Below the pieces are notes generated by a model. It did no database searches and was not told the DNA's origin. It saw nothing but the letters and a program-made list of their open reading frames with translations. A program made the translations under genes and the position numbers. Of a stretch of DNA of 64,000 nucleotides, positions 1 to 8,268 are shown piece by piece. The stretch is from Agrococcus baldri (GTDB lineage Bacteria > Actinomycetota > Actinomycetes > Actinomycetales > Microbacteriaceae), in contig FOZN01000002.1 in the NCBI GenBank assembly GCA_900114805.1, forward strand, positions 372,001 to 436,000, written 5' to 3'. The first letter of the stretch is position 1. The number at the start of each line of letters is the position of its first letter.

Positions 1-858
1 CGCGGCGGATTCCGCGGCGACCTGCAGAGCATCCTCCAGCGTGGAGCGCACTGCGGCGTCAAGGCCTACCGGTGCCGCGACGACGGCCCAGCTGCCGATG
101 ACGACGTCGAAGCCTTGCTCCGTCGCTGTCGGGACGCCGTCGAGGGCTGGCGCCGGCTCCTCAGTGAAGACCGCGAGCACGCGCAGCCGTCCGTCCTCGT
201 GTGCGGGCGCCGTCTCGCCGATACCGGCCACGACTGCATCGACCTGGCCACCGACTGCGGCGGTCACTGCGGGAGCGCCGCCGTCGAAGGGCACGCCCTG
301 GAACTCGACGCCTGCAGCCGAGCCGAGTTCGAGCGCGCCAGCCTCCCAGATGGATCCCGCACCTGCATTGGAGATGGTGATGGTGCCGGGCGCGGCCTCC
401 GCGGCAGCGACGAGGTCGCCAAGTGTCTCGTACGGGCTGTCGGCCGGCACCGCGATCGTGCCGGGCTGCGAGTTCACCTGCGCGAGGAAGTCGTAGTCCG
501 CAGGATCCGTGTCGTAGTCGAGGTGGCCGAGCATGGCGACCTCGACGGGCAGTACCGCGATGGTGTGGCCGTCGGCCGCCTGACCGGCGACGTGCTCCAT
601 GCCGACCGAACCGGCGCCCCCGGGGCGGTTGTCGACGATGACGGAGACGCCCAGCTCGGACTCGAGCGCTGTCGCCAGGGTGCGAGCCGTCAGGTCGGTC
701 GCACCGCCGGCCTGCGTCGGCGTGTAGAAGGTGATGTCGCCGGTCGGGAACGCGTCAGGTGCCGTATCGGCGCCAGCACGGTCGACGCATCCGGTGAGAA
801 GGACCGCGGCAGCTGCCGCAGCCGTCAGGCCAATGGTTGCAGTACGGAAACGGGACAT
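1..858 (-). CDS. Tripartite tricarboxylate transporter substrate-binding lipoprotein (TctC family), 3' end cut by the window
   Basis: The visible 286 codons start MSRFRT and continue into a hydrophobic stretch ending in a lipobox (LTGC, Cys about residue 24), so this is an exported lipoprotein. The mature part has TctC/Bug-type features: GDITFYTPTQAGGATD near the start, then VIVDNRPGGAGSVGMEH, and a later segment with FQGVPFDGGAPAV. Family members bind carboxylates outside the membrane and hand them to a TctAB permease; the permease genes, if present, lie off the left edge. The ATG at 856-858 is preceded by GGACGAAG. The specific ligand cannot be told from sequence. The family call is secure; the C-terminus is missing only because the window ends. 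Confidence 0.88.
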   Translation of the reverse strand, partial: MSRFRTATIGLTAAAAAAVLLTGCVDRAGADTAPDAFPTGDITFYTPTQAGGATDLTARTLATALESELGVSVIVDNRPGGAGSVGMEHVAGQAADGHTIAVLPVEVAMLGHLDYDTDPADYDFLAQVNSQPGTIAVPADSPYETLGDLVAAAEAAPGTITISNAGAGSIWEAGALELGSAAGVEFQGVPFDGGAPAVTAAVGGQVDAVVAGIGETAPAHEDGRLRVLAVFTEEPAPALDGVPTATEQGFDVVIGSWAVVAAPVGLDAAVRSTLEDALQVAAESAA

Positions 859-881
859 CTTCGTCCATCCAATTCAGTATG

Positions 882-900
882 TGTTGCAGTATGCGCAACA
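882..900. promoter_or_regulatory. Inverted repeat upstream of the TctC-like gene, possible operator
   Basis: TGTTGC (882-887) and GCAACA (895-900) form a perfect 6-bp inverted repeat with a 7-nt spacer, 23 bp upstream of the start codon of the binding-protein gene. This is the usual place for a repressor or activator site. No regulator gene is visible beside it. The 859-1054 gap otherwise holds the clpB terminator and no gene. Confidence 0.35.
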
Positions 901-982
901 GTGGTGCATAACATGGAGACGTTACTCCTGGTGGAGGCAGCATCGCAACCTCCCGCGCAGGAGGATTTCGCCCGAGCATCGC

Positions 983-1017
983 AAATGGCCACCCAGCGCA
1001 GCGCTGGATGGCCATTT
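983..1017 (-). terminator. Hairpin downstream of clpB
   Basis: AAATGGCCACCCAGCGC and its near-complement GCGCTGGATGGCCATTT form a 17-bp stem with one mismatch and almost no loop, 38 bp beyond the clpB stop codon. On the minus strand the stem ends in ATTT, a weak U-tract. It probably ends the clpB transcript. Confidence 0.7.
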
Positions 1018-1054
1018 CGAGCACGGCCCGTGGGCCGCCCGCGATTGCCTACGA

Positions 1055-3307
1055 CTAGAGGTCGTCGAGCGGCTCCCCCTCCACGACGTTGGATGCGTCG
1101 GGCTGGATGCTCGGACGCGCGTCGGTGTCGAACGACCACTGCGCCGGCCGCTCGGCGTCGGCGCGGCCGACCCAGAGCCCCGAGCCGCCGGGGGCGACGT
1201 CGACCACGACGGTGTCGCCGTCGCGCACCTCGCCCGCCAGCAGCGCGCGCGCCAGCCGATCGTCGATCTCGCGCTGCATGAGCCTGCGCAGCGGTCGCGC
1301 ACCGTACATGGGGTCGTAGCCGCGCTCCCCCAGCCACTGCCTGGCAGCATCCGTCACCTCGACCACCAGGCGCCGCTCGTGCAGGCGGCGGTCGAGGCCG
1401 CCGATCTGGATGTCGACGATCGAGCCGAGCTCCGAGGGCGAGAGCGCGTCGAAGATGACGATGTCGTCGAGCCGGTTCACGAACTCGGGCTTGAACGCCG
1501 CCCGCACCGCGCCCATCACCTGCTCGTGGGCCTGCGCCTGGGGCACCGTCGGGTCGGTGAGGAACGCGGAGCCCAGGTTGGAGGTGAGGATGAGGATGGT
1601 GTTGCGGAAGTCGACCGTGCGGCCCTGCCCGTCGGTGAGGCGGCCGTCGTCGAGCACCTGCAGCAGCAGGTCGAAGACCTCGGGGTGGGCCTTCTCGACC
1701 TCGTCCATGAGGATCACCGAGTAGGGGCGGCGGCGCACCGCCTCGGTCAGCTGCCCGCCCTGCTCGTAGCCGACGTAGCCGGGAGGGGCGCCGACCAGGC
1801 GCGCGACCGAGTGCTTCTCGCCGTACTCCGACATGTCGATGCGCACGAGCGCCTTCTCATCGTCGAAGAGCAGCTCGGCGAGCGCCTTCGCCAGCTCGGT
1901 CTTGCCGACGCCGGTGGGGCCGAGGAAGAGGAACGAGCCGGTGGGCTTGTCGGGGTCGGAGACGCCCGCGCGGGTGCGGCGCACCGCATCGGCCACCGCG
2001 CCCACGGCCTGCCGCTGGCCGACGACGCGCTTCGCGAGCTCGTCCTCGAGCGCCAGCAGCTTCTCGGTCTCGCCCTGCATGAGTCGCCCGACCGGGATGC
2101 CGGTCCAGGCGGCGACCACCGAGGCGATGTCGTCGCTCGAGACCTGGTCGCCGACCATGCGCGCGCCGGACTCGGCGGCGGTCGACTCGGCCTCGGCGAG
2201 CTCCTTCTCGACCTTCGGGATGTCGCCGTAGAGCAGCCGGCTGGCGCGCTCGAGGTCGCCCTCGCGCTGCGCCCGCTCTGCCCGGCCGCGCAGCTCGTCG
2301 AGCTGCTCGCGCAGGCCGCCGATGCGGTTCAGGCTCGAGCGCTCGGCCTGCCAGCGCTCGTCGAGCTCGGCCAGCTGCGCGCGGTGCTCGGCGAGGTTGG
2401 TCTCGAGCAGCGCGAGGCGCTCCTGCGAGGCCTCATCGCGCTCGCGCTTCAGCGCCAGGCGCTCGATCTCCATGCGGTCGACCGTGCGGCGCAGCTGGTC
2501 GATCTCGGTCGGCGCCGAGTCGATCTCCATGCGCAACCGGCTGGCGGCCTCGTCGATCAGGTCGATGGCCTTGTCGGGCAGCTGGCGCGCGGTGATGTAG
2601 CGGTTGGAGAGGGATGCGGCTGCGACCAGCGCGCTGTCGGCGATGGTGACCTTGTGGTGGGCCTCGTACCGCTCCTTGAGCCCGCGCAGGATCGCGACCG
2701 TGTCCTCCACGCTCGGCTCGCCCACGTACACCTGCTGGAAGCGGCGCTCCATGGCCGCGTCCTTCTCGATGAACTCGCGGTACTCGTCGAGCGTGGTCGC
2801 GCCGATCAGGCGCAGCTCGCCCCGCGCGAGCATGGGCTTGAGCATGTTGGAAGCGCCCTGGCTGCCCTCGGCGGCGCCGGCGCCCATGATGATGTGCAGC
2901 TCGTCGATGAACGTGACGATCTGCCCCTCGGCCTTGGCGATCTCGGCGAGCACGTTCTTCATGCGCTCCTCGAAGTCGCCGCGGTACTTCGAGCCGGCGA
3001 TCATCGCGTTGACGTCGAGCCCGATGAGGGTCTTGCCCTTGAGGCTCTCGGGCACGTCGCCGGCGACGATGCGCTGCGCGAGGCCCTCGACGACGGCGGT
3101 CTTGCCGACGCCGGGCTCGCCGATGAGCACCGGGTTGTTCTTCGTGCGCCGCGAGAGCACCTGGCTGATGCGCCGGATCTCGCTGTCGCGACCGATCACG
3201 GGATCGAGCTTGCCGGCGCGCGCGATCGCGGTGAGGTCGGTGCCGAACTGCTCGAGCGCCGACTGCTGCTCCTCTTGACCCGGCATCATGCCGCCCATCC
3301 TTGCCAT
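1055..3307 (-). CDS. clpB: ClpB-type AAA+ disaggregase lacking the N-terminal domain
   Basis: This is the heat-shock Hsp100 ATPase that works with DnaK/DnaJ/GrpE to pull polypeptides out of aggregates. The 750 residues contain a first AAA+ module (Walker A GEPGVGKT at 63-70, then [10 protein letters not shown]), a long coiled-coil middle domain rich in Arg/Glu/Leu (about 260-390) and a second AAA+ module (GPTGVGKT, later [14 protein letters not shown]). The coiled coil marks ClpB rather than ClpC or ClpA. The protein begins about ten residues before the conserved LDPVIGRD region, so the usual roughly 140-residue Clp_N domain is absent. The ATG at 3305-3307 has a strong ribosome site (AAGGGGGA), and the HAIR operator lies only about 60 bp upstream, leaving no room for an N domain. 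The gene stands alone. Confidence 0.93.
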   Translation of the reverse strand: MARMGGMMPGQEEQQSALEQFGTDLTAIARAGKLDPVIGRDSEIRRISQVLSRRTKNNPVLIGEPGVGKTAVVEGLAQRIVAGDVPESLKGKTLIGLDVNAMIAGSKYRGDFEERMKNVLAEIAKAEGQIVTFIDELHIIMGAGAAEGSQGASNMLKPMLARGELRLIGATTLDEYREFIEKDAAMERRFQQVYVGEPSVEDTVAILRGLKERYEAHHKVTIADSALVAAASLSNRYITARQLPDKAIDLIDEAASRLRMEIDSAPTEIDQLRRTVDRMEIERLALKRERDEASQERLALLETNLAEHRAQLAELDERWQAERSSLNRIGGLREQLDELRGRAERAQREGDLERASRLLYGDIPKVEKELAEAESTAAESGARMVGDQVSSDDIASVVAAWTGIPVGRLMQGETEKLLALEDELAKRVVGQRQAVGAVADAVRRTRAGVSDPDKPTGSFLFLGPTGVGKTELAKALAELLFDDEKALVRIDMSEYGEKHSVARLVGAPPGYVGYEQGGQLTEAVRRRPYSVILMDEVEKAHPEVFDLLLQVLDDGRLTDGQGRTVDFRNTILILTSNLGSAFLTDPTVPQAQAHEQVMGAVRAAFKPEFVNRLDDIVIFDALSPSELGSIVDIQIGGLDRRLHERRLVVEVTDAARQWLGERGYDPMYGARPLRRLMQREIDDRLARALLAGEVRDGDTVVVDVAPGGSGLWVGRADAERPAQWSFDTDARPSIQPDASNVVEGEPLDDL

Positions 3308-3364
3308 GTATCCCCCTTGCCGGGTGCTGGCGTCTCCCCCGACGCATCCGCACCCATCATCAAA

Positions 3365-3385
3365 CTTGAGTGGTGTTGACTCAAG
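3365..3385 (-). promoter_or_regulatory. HAIR element (HspR operator) in the clpB promoter
   Basis: CTTGAGT-N7-ACTCAAG is a perfect match to the HspR-associated inverted repeat known from Streptomyces and mycobacteria. On the minus strand TTGAGT inside the site followed 17 nt later by GATGAT could be the -35 and -10 hexamers, so bound HspR would cover the promoter. The hspR gene is in this window at 14677-15111. Confidence 0.93.
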
Positions 3386-3537
3386 TTTACTCCGAATGCT
3401 GAAGATTCGCTACAGCGGTCTTCCTGGACGTGGCCTCCGAAAACGGTCACGGCGGCTCCTCGCGGCGGATACTGGGGGACAAGACGTCGATCGCGGCGCT
3501 GCGCGCACGACGACGTGAGCAATGTGAGGAGAGCGAG

Positions 3538-4380
3538 ATGACCGCCACAGGCCCCGGTGGCTCGGTTCCTCGGAACCAGCCGCACAGCGCCGACGCAGAC
3601 CGTCGGACAGACGCACCCGACCCGACCGGCCGACGCGATGACATCGTCGACGACCCCGAGCGACGACGCCCCGTCGCGGATCGGGACAGCACGGTGGGCG
3701 ACCGAGACAGGTACGTCGGCGACGACGGACGGCACCGGGCCGGCGTCGTCGACGACGGACGGCATGATCGGGCCGGCGTCGTCGACCGCGACGTCGTCGC
3801 CAGCGACCGCGACGTCGTCGTAGCACGCGAGCGCGAGCGGTTCGGCGGCGTGAAGGTGGGCGCGGCGTTCTTCGGCTGGCTCACTGCGACGGGTGCCGTC
3901 GTGCTGCTCACCGCGCTCGCCGCCGCCATCGCCACGCTGATCGCCTCGCTCACCGGCGGCATCGACGACGCCGTCGAGGGAGCGCAGCAGAACCTGGAGT
4001 CGACCGGCATCTGGGGCATCGTCATCCTGCTCGTCATCTGGCTCGTCGGCTACTTCTGCGGCGGCTACGTGGCCGGGCGCATGGCGCGGTTCGACGGTGT
4101 GAAGCAGGGCGTCGCCGTCTGGGTGTGGGCGGTGGTCATCGCGATCATCGCGGCCGTCATCGGACTGGCCGTCGGCCAGAACTTCGCGCTCCCGCCCGGC
4201 TCCATGCCGACGCTGCCGCTGCCTGAGGATCAGGCGACGACCGCGACGATCATCTCCGGCGTCGTGGTCGCGATCGTGGCACTCGTCGGCGCCGTGCTCG
4301 GCGGCCTCGCGGGCATGCGCTTCCACCGCAGGGTCGACCGCGCGGGCTTCGAGGTCGACGACACGGACGTGCGTCGATAG
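3538..4380 (+). CDS. Membrane protein with acidic/basic repeat-rich N-terminus, function unknown
   Basis: A 280-residue protein. Residues 1-100 are hydrophilic and rich in Asp and Arg, with a loosely repeated unit (GVVDDGRHDRAGVVDRD, then DVVASDRDVVVARERERF). The rest has about four hydrophobic helices, two before and two after the GGYVAGRMARFDGVKQG loop. The GGYVAGRMARF segment recalls small actinobacterial membrane proteins of unknown role. I chose the ATG at 3538 because GAGGAGA lies just upstream; a longer reading frame back to 3430 has no such site. It is divergent from clpB and shares its upstream region, so co-regulation is possible but not shown. I do not recognise a function. Confidence 0.75.
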   Translation: MTATGPGGSVPRNQPHSADADRRTDAPDPTGRRDDIVDDPERRRPVADRDSTVGDRDRYVGDDGRHRAGVVDDGRHDRAGVVDRDVVASDRDVVVARERERFGGVKVGAAFFGWLTATGAVVLLTALAAAIATLIASLTGGIDDAVEGAQQNLESTGIWGIVILLVIWLVGYFCGGYVAGRMARFDGVKQGVAVWVWAVVIAIIAAVIGLAVGQNFALPPGSMPTLPLPEDQATTATIISGVVVAIVALVGAVLGGLAGMRFHRRVDRAGFEVDDTDVRR

Positions 4381-4544
4381 GCCGCAGCGACGCTTCCGCC
4401 CGGCACCCCGCCCGCCTCGCCCGCCCCAGCGGGGCGACGGCGCGGGCGGGTCTGCGCGCTCTGCACCGCACACCCGTGCGTAGGATCGCCGTGACCGCTT
4501 GGGCGCCCGCTCCAGCGCCGGATGCGCCGAGCCCAGGAGCACGC

Positions 4545-5267
4545 ATGTCGACCACGCCGACGCAGGCCTCACCCATCCGCCGATTTCTCCTCGTAGGCCG
4601 TGCCGTCATCGCGATCGCGATCCTCGCCGCAGTCGTCGGGCAGCTCATCACGAGCATCACGTTCTGGACGGCGCGTGGCGACGAGTCGATCCCGCTCAAC
4701 GTGCTGAACTTCTTCAGCTTCTTCACCATCGAGTCGAACGTGCTGGCCGTGATGGTGCTCGCGGTGCTGGTCGCCGCGCAACTCGGCCGGCCTCGCATCG
4801 GCCGCCGCTTCGACGTGCTGCTGCTTTGCGTCTCGACGTACATGGTCGTCACCGGCATCGTCTACAACACGCTGCTGCGCGGCATCGAGCTGCCGCAGGG
4901 CGCGACCCTCGGCTGGTCGAACGAGGTGCTGCACCTCATCGCCCCGCTGTGGATGCTCGCCGACTGGCTGCTGAGCTCGGGCAAGCGCGAGCTGCGCTTC
5001 GGCGACCTGCGCGTCGTCGTGATCTTCCCGCTCGTGTGGCTCGCCTACACGCTGCTGCGCGGGCCGTTCACCCGCGACCAGGCGACGGGCCGCGACTGGT
5101 GGTACCCCTACCCGTTCCTCGACCCAGCCACCCACGCGAACGGCTACGTCGGCGTCGCCATCATGTGCGTGATCATCGCCGCGACCGTGGTGCTGGCGGC
5201 CTGGGGCATGATCGCGATCTCGCGCGCCCGTCGGCGAGCCGGCGAGGCGCAGCCCGTCGCCGCCTGA
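4545..5267 (+). CDS. Pr6Pr-type six-helix integral membrane protein, copy 1
   Basis: A 240-residue polytopic protein with about six hydrophobic helices. Diagnostic segments are NFFSFFTIESNVLAVM, TGIVYNTLLRG and NEVLHLIAPLWMLADWLL, typical of the Pr6Pr family related to eukaryotic FAR-17a/AIG1-like proteins, some of which hydrolyse hydroxy-fatty-acid esters. The bacterial role is unknown. The ATG at 4545 follows CAGGAGC; a frame open to 4476 would add an unlikely Pro/Ala-rich tail. The next gene is a clear paralogue, so this is a tandem duplication. Confidence 0.85.
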   Translation: MSTTPTQASPIRRFLLVGRAVIAIAILAAVVGQLITSITFWTARGDESIPLNVLNFFSFFTIESNVLAVMVLAVLVAAQLGRPRIGRRFDVLLLCVSTYMVVTGIVYNTLLRGIELPQGATLGWSNEVLHLIAPLWMLADWLLSSGKRELRFGDLRVVVIFPLVWLAYTLLRGPFTRDQATGRDWWYPYPFLDPATHANGYVGVAIMCVIIAATVVLAAWGMIAISRARRRAGEAQPVAA

Positions 5268-5385
5268 CGACACGCGGCCATCGCCCAGATCGGCCCGGAG
5301 GCGCACTCTGCTCTTCCGGCAATCTTCGGCTGACACTGAGGCCGCGAGTTCGCGCATCGTGCACGGTCACGCCTAGGGTCGAAGG

Positions 5386-6108
5386 ATGGTCCAGGCAGTC
5401 ACGGCCCGCGACGCAATGCAGCGCAGCACGGTCTCTCGAGGCTCTCGAGCCCTGCTCGTCGGCCGAGCCGTGATGGCTGCGCTGATCGTCGCGGCGATCG
5501 CCGGCCAGCTGACCACGAGCCTCACCTTCTGGGGCCAGCAGGGCTACGGCGACGTGCCGCGCAACGTCACCAACTACCTCTCGTTCTTCACGGTCGAGTC
5601 GAACATCCTGGCCGTGGCGACCCTCGGCATCCTCATCGCCGCCCACTTCGGCCTGCCGCGCATCGGCCGCCGCTTCGACGTGGTGCTGCTGTGCGTGACG
5701 AGCTTCATGCTGGTCACCGGCATCGTCTACAACGCGACCATGCGCGACGTCGAGCTGCCGCAGGGCGCCACGCTCGACTGGTCGAACGAGGTGCTGCACC
5801 TCGTCGCTCCGCTGTGGATGCTGCTCGACTGGATCCTCTGCCCGCGCAGGCGCCAGCTGCACTGGCGCGATGTCGGCACCGTGCTCATCTTCCCGCTCAT
5901 CTGGCTCGGCCTCACCTTCCTGCGCGCACCGAAGACGACGGTCCAGGCGAGCGAGACGCCCTACTGGTACCCGATGCTCGACCCGGCGAGCTACGACATC
6001 GGCGTGCTGGGCGTGATCGGCGCCTGCCTCGCGGTCGCCGCCACGCTGCTCGTGGTGGCCGCCGGCCAGCTCGCCATCGACCGCCGACGGCGCCGCGCCC
6101 GTCGCTAG
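5386..6108 (+). CDS. Pr6Pr-type six-helix integral membrane protein, copy 2
   Basis: A 240-residue paralogue of the preceding protein, sharing FFTVESNILAV, GIVYNATMRDVELPQGAT and WSNEVLHLVAPLWMLLDW. The C-terminal half has drifted more, and the last loop carries an Arg-rich tail (DRRRRRARR). The ATG at 5386 has only GAAGG immediately before it; an internal ATG at 5416 would give an N-terminus closer in length to copy 1 but lacks a ribosome site, so the exact start is uncertain. The downstream hydrolase begins 10 bp later and may be co-transcribed. Confidence 0.85.
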   Translation: MVQAVTARDAMQRSTVSRGSRALLVGRAVMAALIVAAIAGQLTTSLTFWGQQGYGDVPRNVTNYLSFFTVESNILAVATLGILIAAHFGLPRIGRRFDVVLLCVTSFMLVTGIVYNATMRDVELPQGATLDWSNEVLHLVAPLWMLLDWILCPRRRQLHWRDVGTVLIFPLIWLGLTFLRAPKTTVQASETPYWYPMLDPASYDIGVLGVIGACLAVAATLLVVAAGQLAIDRRRRRARR

Positions 6109-6118
6109 GGTTGGCGGC

Positions 6119-6898
6119 GTGAGCGACCTCCACACCACGCGCCTCGGCGAAGCCGGTTCGCCCGTCGTCTTCTGCCACGGACTGTTCGGCCAGGGCAAGA
6201 ACTGGACGCAGATCGGCAAGGCGCTCGCACCCGAGCACCGCGTCATGCTCGTCGACATGCCCAACCATGGCCAGTCGGCCTGGACGGAGCGGCTCGACTA
6301 CGTCGAGATGGCGGATGCGGTGGCGGACGTCATCGAGGAGCCCGCCACGCTCGTGGGCCATTCCATGGGCGGCAAGGCAGCGATGCTGACGGCCCTGCGG
6401 CATCCGGAGAAGGTCGAGCGGCTGGTCGTGGTCGACGTGTCACCGGTGCAGTACCGGTCGGCCGACGAGTTCCGCGGCTTCATCGACGCGATGCAGGCCA
6501 TCGACCTCGGCGCGCTCGGCTCGCGCGGCGAGGCCGACGCGGCACTCGCCGACGCGGTGCCGAACCCCGGCGTGCGCGCCTTCCTGCTGACGAACCTGCG
6601 CCGCGAGAGCGGCGCCGAGGGCGGCGGGTGGCGCTGGCTGCCCAACCTCGACGTGCTGCGCCGCGACCTCGACGTGCTGCGCGGATTCCCCGAGACCGAC
6701 GCCGTCTACGAGGGACCGGTGCTGTGGATCGGCGGCGCCGACTCGGGCTACGTGCGCGACGAGTTCCGCGAGGCGATGGAGGCGCGCTTCCCGAACGTGC
6801 GCCGCGTGACCGTCAAAGGCGCGGGCCACTGGGTGCACTCCGAGCAGCCGGCGGTCACGATCGGCCTGTTGCAGCGATTCCTCGAGGACGCCGGCTGA
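6119..6898 (+). CDS. Alpha/beta hydrolase, YbfF/ABHD11-like esterase
   Basis: A 259-residue cytoplasmic hydrolase starting with GTG. It has the oxyanion-hole motif CHGLFGQGKNW, the nucleophile elbow GHSMGG (Ser82), a candidate acid in IGGADSGYV and the catalytic His in GAGHWVHSEQP. The HGLFG...NW start and DMPNHGQS segment are those of the YbfF/ABHD11 group of small acyl esterases. The physiological substrate is unknown. It lies 10 bp behind the second Pr6Pr gene, close enough for one operon. Confidence 0.85.
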   Translation: MSDLHTTRLGEAGSPVVFCHGLFGQGKNWTQIGKALAPEHRVMLVDMPNHGQSAWTERLDYVEMADAVADVIEEPATLVGHSMGGKAAMLTALRHPEKVERLVVVDVSPVQYRSADEFRGFIDAMQAIDLGALGSRGEADAALADAVPNPGVRAFLLTNLRRESGAEGGGWRWLPNLDVLRRDLDVLRGFPETDAVYEGPVLWIGGADSGYVRDEFREAMEARFPNVRRVTVKGAGHWVHSEQPAVTIGLLQRFLEDAG

Positions 6899-6968
6899 CC
6901 GATAGCCCCCTGGCGCCCAGCCCCGGCGATCGCTTCTCGGACTGCTCGGCCTCACGAGCGCGCCAGCC

Positions 6969-7517
6969 TCAGCGGCTCCAGACCTCGTCGACGGCCAGGA
7001 ACGCGGTCGACTGCGGGCGCTCGCCCGACTCGTCGACGCGCGGCTCACCGGCGAGCAGCCGCCCGCCGACCGTGATCATGGCCTGCCGGCACGGCGCGCG
7101 CCGCAGCGACAGGTGATGCGGGACGCCGTCGAGTGCGAAGTCGTCGACCGACACCTCGCGCTGCCCGATCGGCTCGGCGATCCGCACCTCGATGTCGCCG
7201 GCCCGCGCGACGAGCCCGGTCTCGATGTCGAGCTCGATCTCGACCTCCTCGGTGCGCACCTCGACCTGCGACCAGTCGAGCCCTTCGGCCTCGGGGAAGT
7301 GCCGCACGAAGCGGCCCGACAGCCACGAGCTCAGTCCGGGGTCCGCGCCGATCACGCGCACGCGGCCCGCGTGCCACAGGATGAGCGCCGTGCCCGAGCC
7401 CATCGCCGACTCGTCGACGCGCCACACGGAGGCCAGCGCCACCGTCTCCTCGCCGTCCAGCAGCTGCACGGCCGGGTTCGCACCCCGGAGGATGGTCGAT
7501 CTCGTGGTCTCGCTCAC
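6969..7517 (-). CDS. Conserved hypothetical protein
   Basis: A 182-residue soluble protein with no signal peptide or membrane helix. It contains VQLLDGEETVALASVWRV, LILWHAGRVRVIGADPG and VRHFPEAEGLDWSQVEVR, and ends AFLAVDEVWSR. I do not recognise the family; the beta-rich pattern and several WxxxVEVR-like stretches suggest a small binding domain. A GTG at 7517 was chosen, since the frame further upstream would run into the divergent gene at 7582. It converges on the hydrolase at 6119-6898. Confidence 0.65.
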   Translation of the reverse strand: MSETTRSTILRGANPAVQLLDGEETVALASVWRVDESAMGSGTALILWHAGRVRVIGADPGLSSWLSGRFVRHFPEAEGLDWSQVEVRTEEVEIELDIETGLVARAGDIEVRIAEPIGQREVSVDDFALDGVPHHLSLRRAPCRQAMITVGGRLLAGEPRVDESGERPQSTAFLAVDEVWSR

Positions 7518-7581
7518 GCCCTCGACGCTACCGGGGGCCGACGTGCGCGCCGCACCCCGCGCATCCGGCAGAATCGTCTGC

Positions 7582-8193
7582 ATGCCTGCGACCGACGAGC
7601 CACTCGCGCGCGTCGTGCTCATCGGCGGCGCCTCCGGCTCTGGCAAGTCGCGCATCGCCGAGCACTCGGGCCTGCCGCTGCTGCGGCTCGACGACTTCTA
7701 CCGCGAGCATGACGACCCGGCGCTGCCGCGGCTCGAGTCCGGCGAGGTCGACTGGGACCACCCGGGCTCCTGGCACCTCGACCGGGCAGCCGATGCCCTC
7801 GAGGAGCTCGCGCGCACCGGCCGCACGACCGCGCCGATCTACGACATCTCGCGCAGCGCATCCGTCGGCAGTCGCGAGATCACGCTCGACGGCGCGACCC
7901 TGTTCGTCGCGGAGGGCATCTTCGTCGCGCAGATGATCCCAGAGGCGCGTCGCCGCGGCATCCTCGACGACGCGCTGTGCGTGCACCGCTCGCGCTGGGT
8001 GACGATGGCGCTGCGCTTCGCCCGCGACCTGCGCGAGCACCGCAAGAGCCCAGCGTTCCTCGTCAAGCGCGGGCTGCTGCTCGCCCGGCGCGAGCCCGCG
8101 ATCGTGGGCGCGCTGACGGATGCGGGGTGCCGGCCCGTGCGCGTGCGCTCGGCGCTGCGCATGCTCGCGCACGCCCCGCAGCGGCAGATATAG
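7582..8193 (+). CDS. Uridine-kinase-like P-loop NTPase
   Basis: A 203-residue protein with a Walker A GGASGSGKS (about residues 14-22), a following LRLDDFYREHDD segment typical of the uridine kinase/phosphoribulokinase fold, the substrate-loop-like WDHPGSWHLD and TAPIYDISR, and a Walker B-like VAEGIFVAQMI. Family members phosphorylate nucleosides or related sugars, but actinobacterial proteins of this length are usually annotated only as uridine kinase-like. The ATG at 7582 is the only start close to the Walker A that avoids overlap with the divergent gene. Its stop codon lies inside the following terminator. Confidence 0.8.
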   Translation: MPATDEPLARVVLIGGASGSGKSRIAEHSGLPLLRLDDFYREHDDPALPRLESGEVDWDHPGSWHLDRAADALEELARTGRTTAPIYDISRSASVGSREITLDGATLFVAEGIFVAQMIPEARRRGILDDALCVHRSRWVTMALRFARDLREHRKSPAFLVKRGLLLARREPAIVGALTDAGCRPVRVRSALRMLAHAPQRQI

Positions 8194-8238
8194 GGCGGTG
8201 TGCTCCCGCCAGTCATCGGTGAGAGCACATCGCCCTAT
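8190..8238. terminator. Bidirectional terminator between convergent genes
   Basis: ATAGGGCGGTGTGCTC (8190-8205) and GAGCACATCGCCCTAT (8223-8238) form a 16-bp stem with one mismatch and a 17-nt loop. It overlaps the stop codon of the kinase-like gene and lies 30 bp from the end of the convergent ABC permease gene. Confidence 0.8.
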
Positions 8239-8268
8239 CTCTGTGCCGGCCGGCGCGGCGCGCCCGCG

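Noticed and set aside
731-3379. Long plus-strand open frame opposite clpB
   Set aside because: Composition is an Asp/Val/Leu/Ala shadow of the minus-strand ClpB codons, and it has no domain or start signal.
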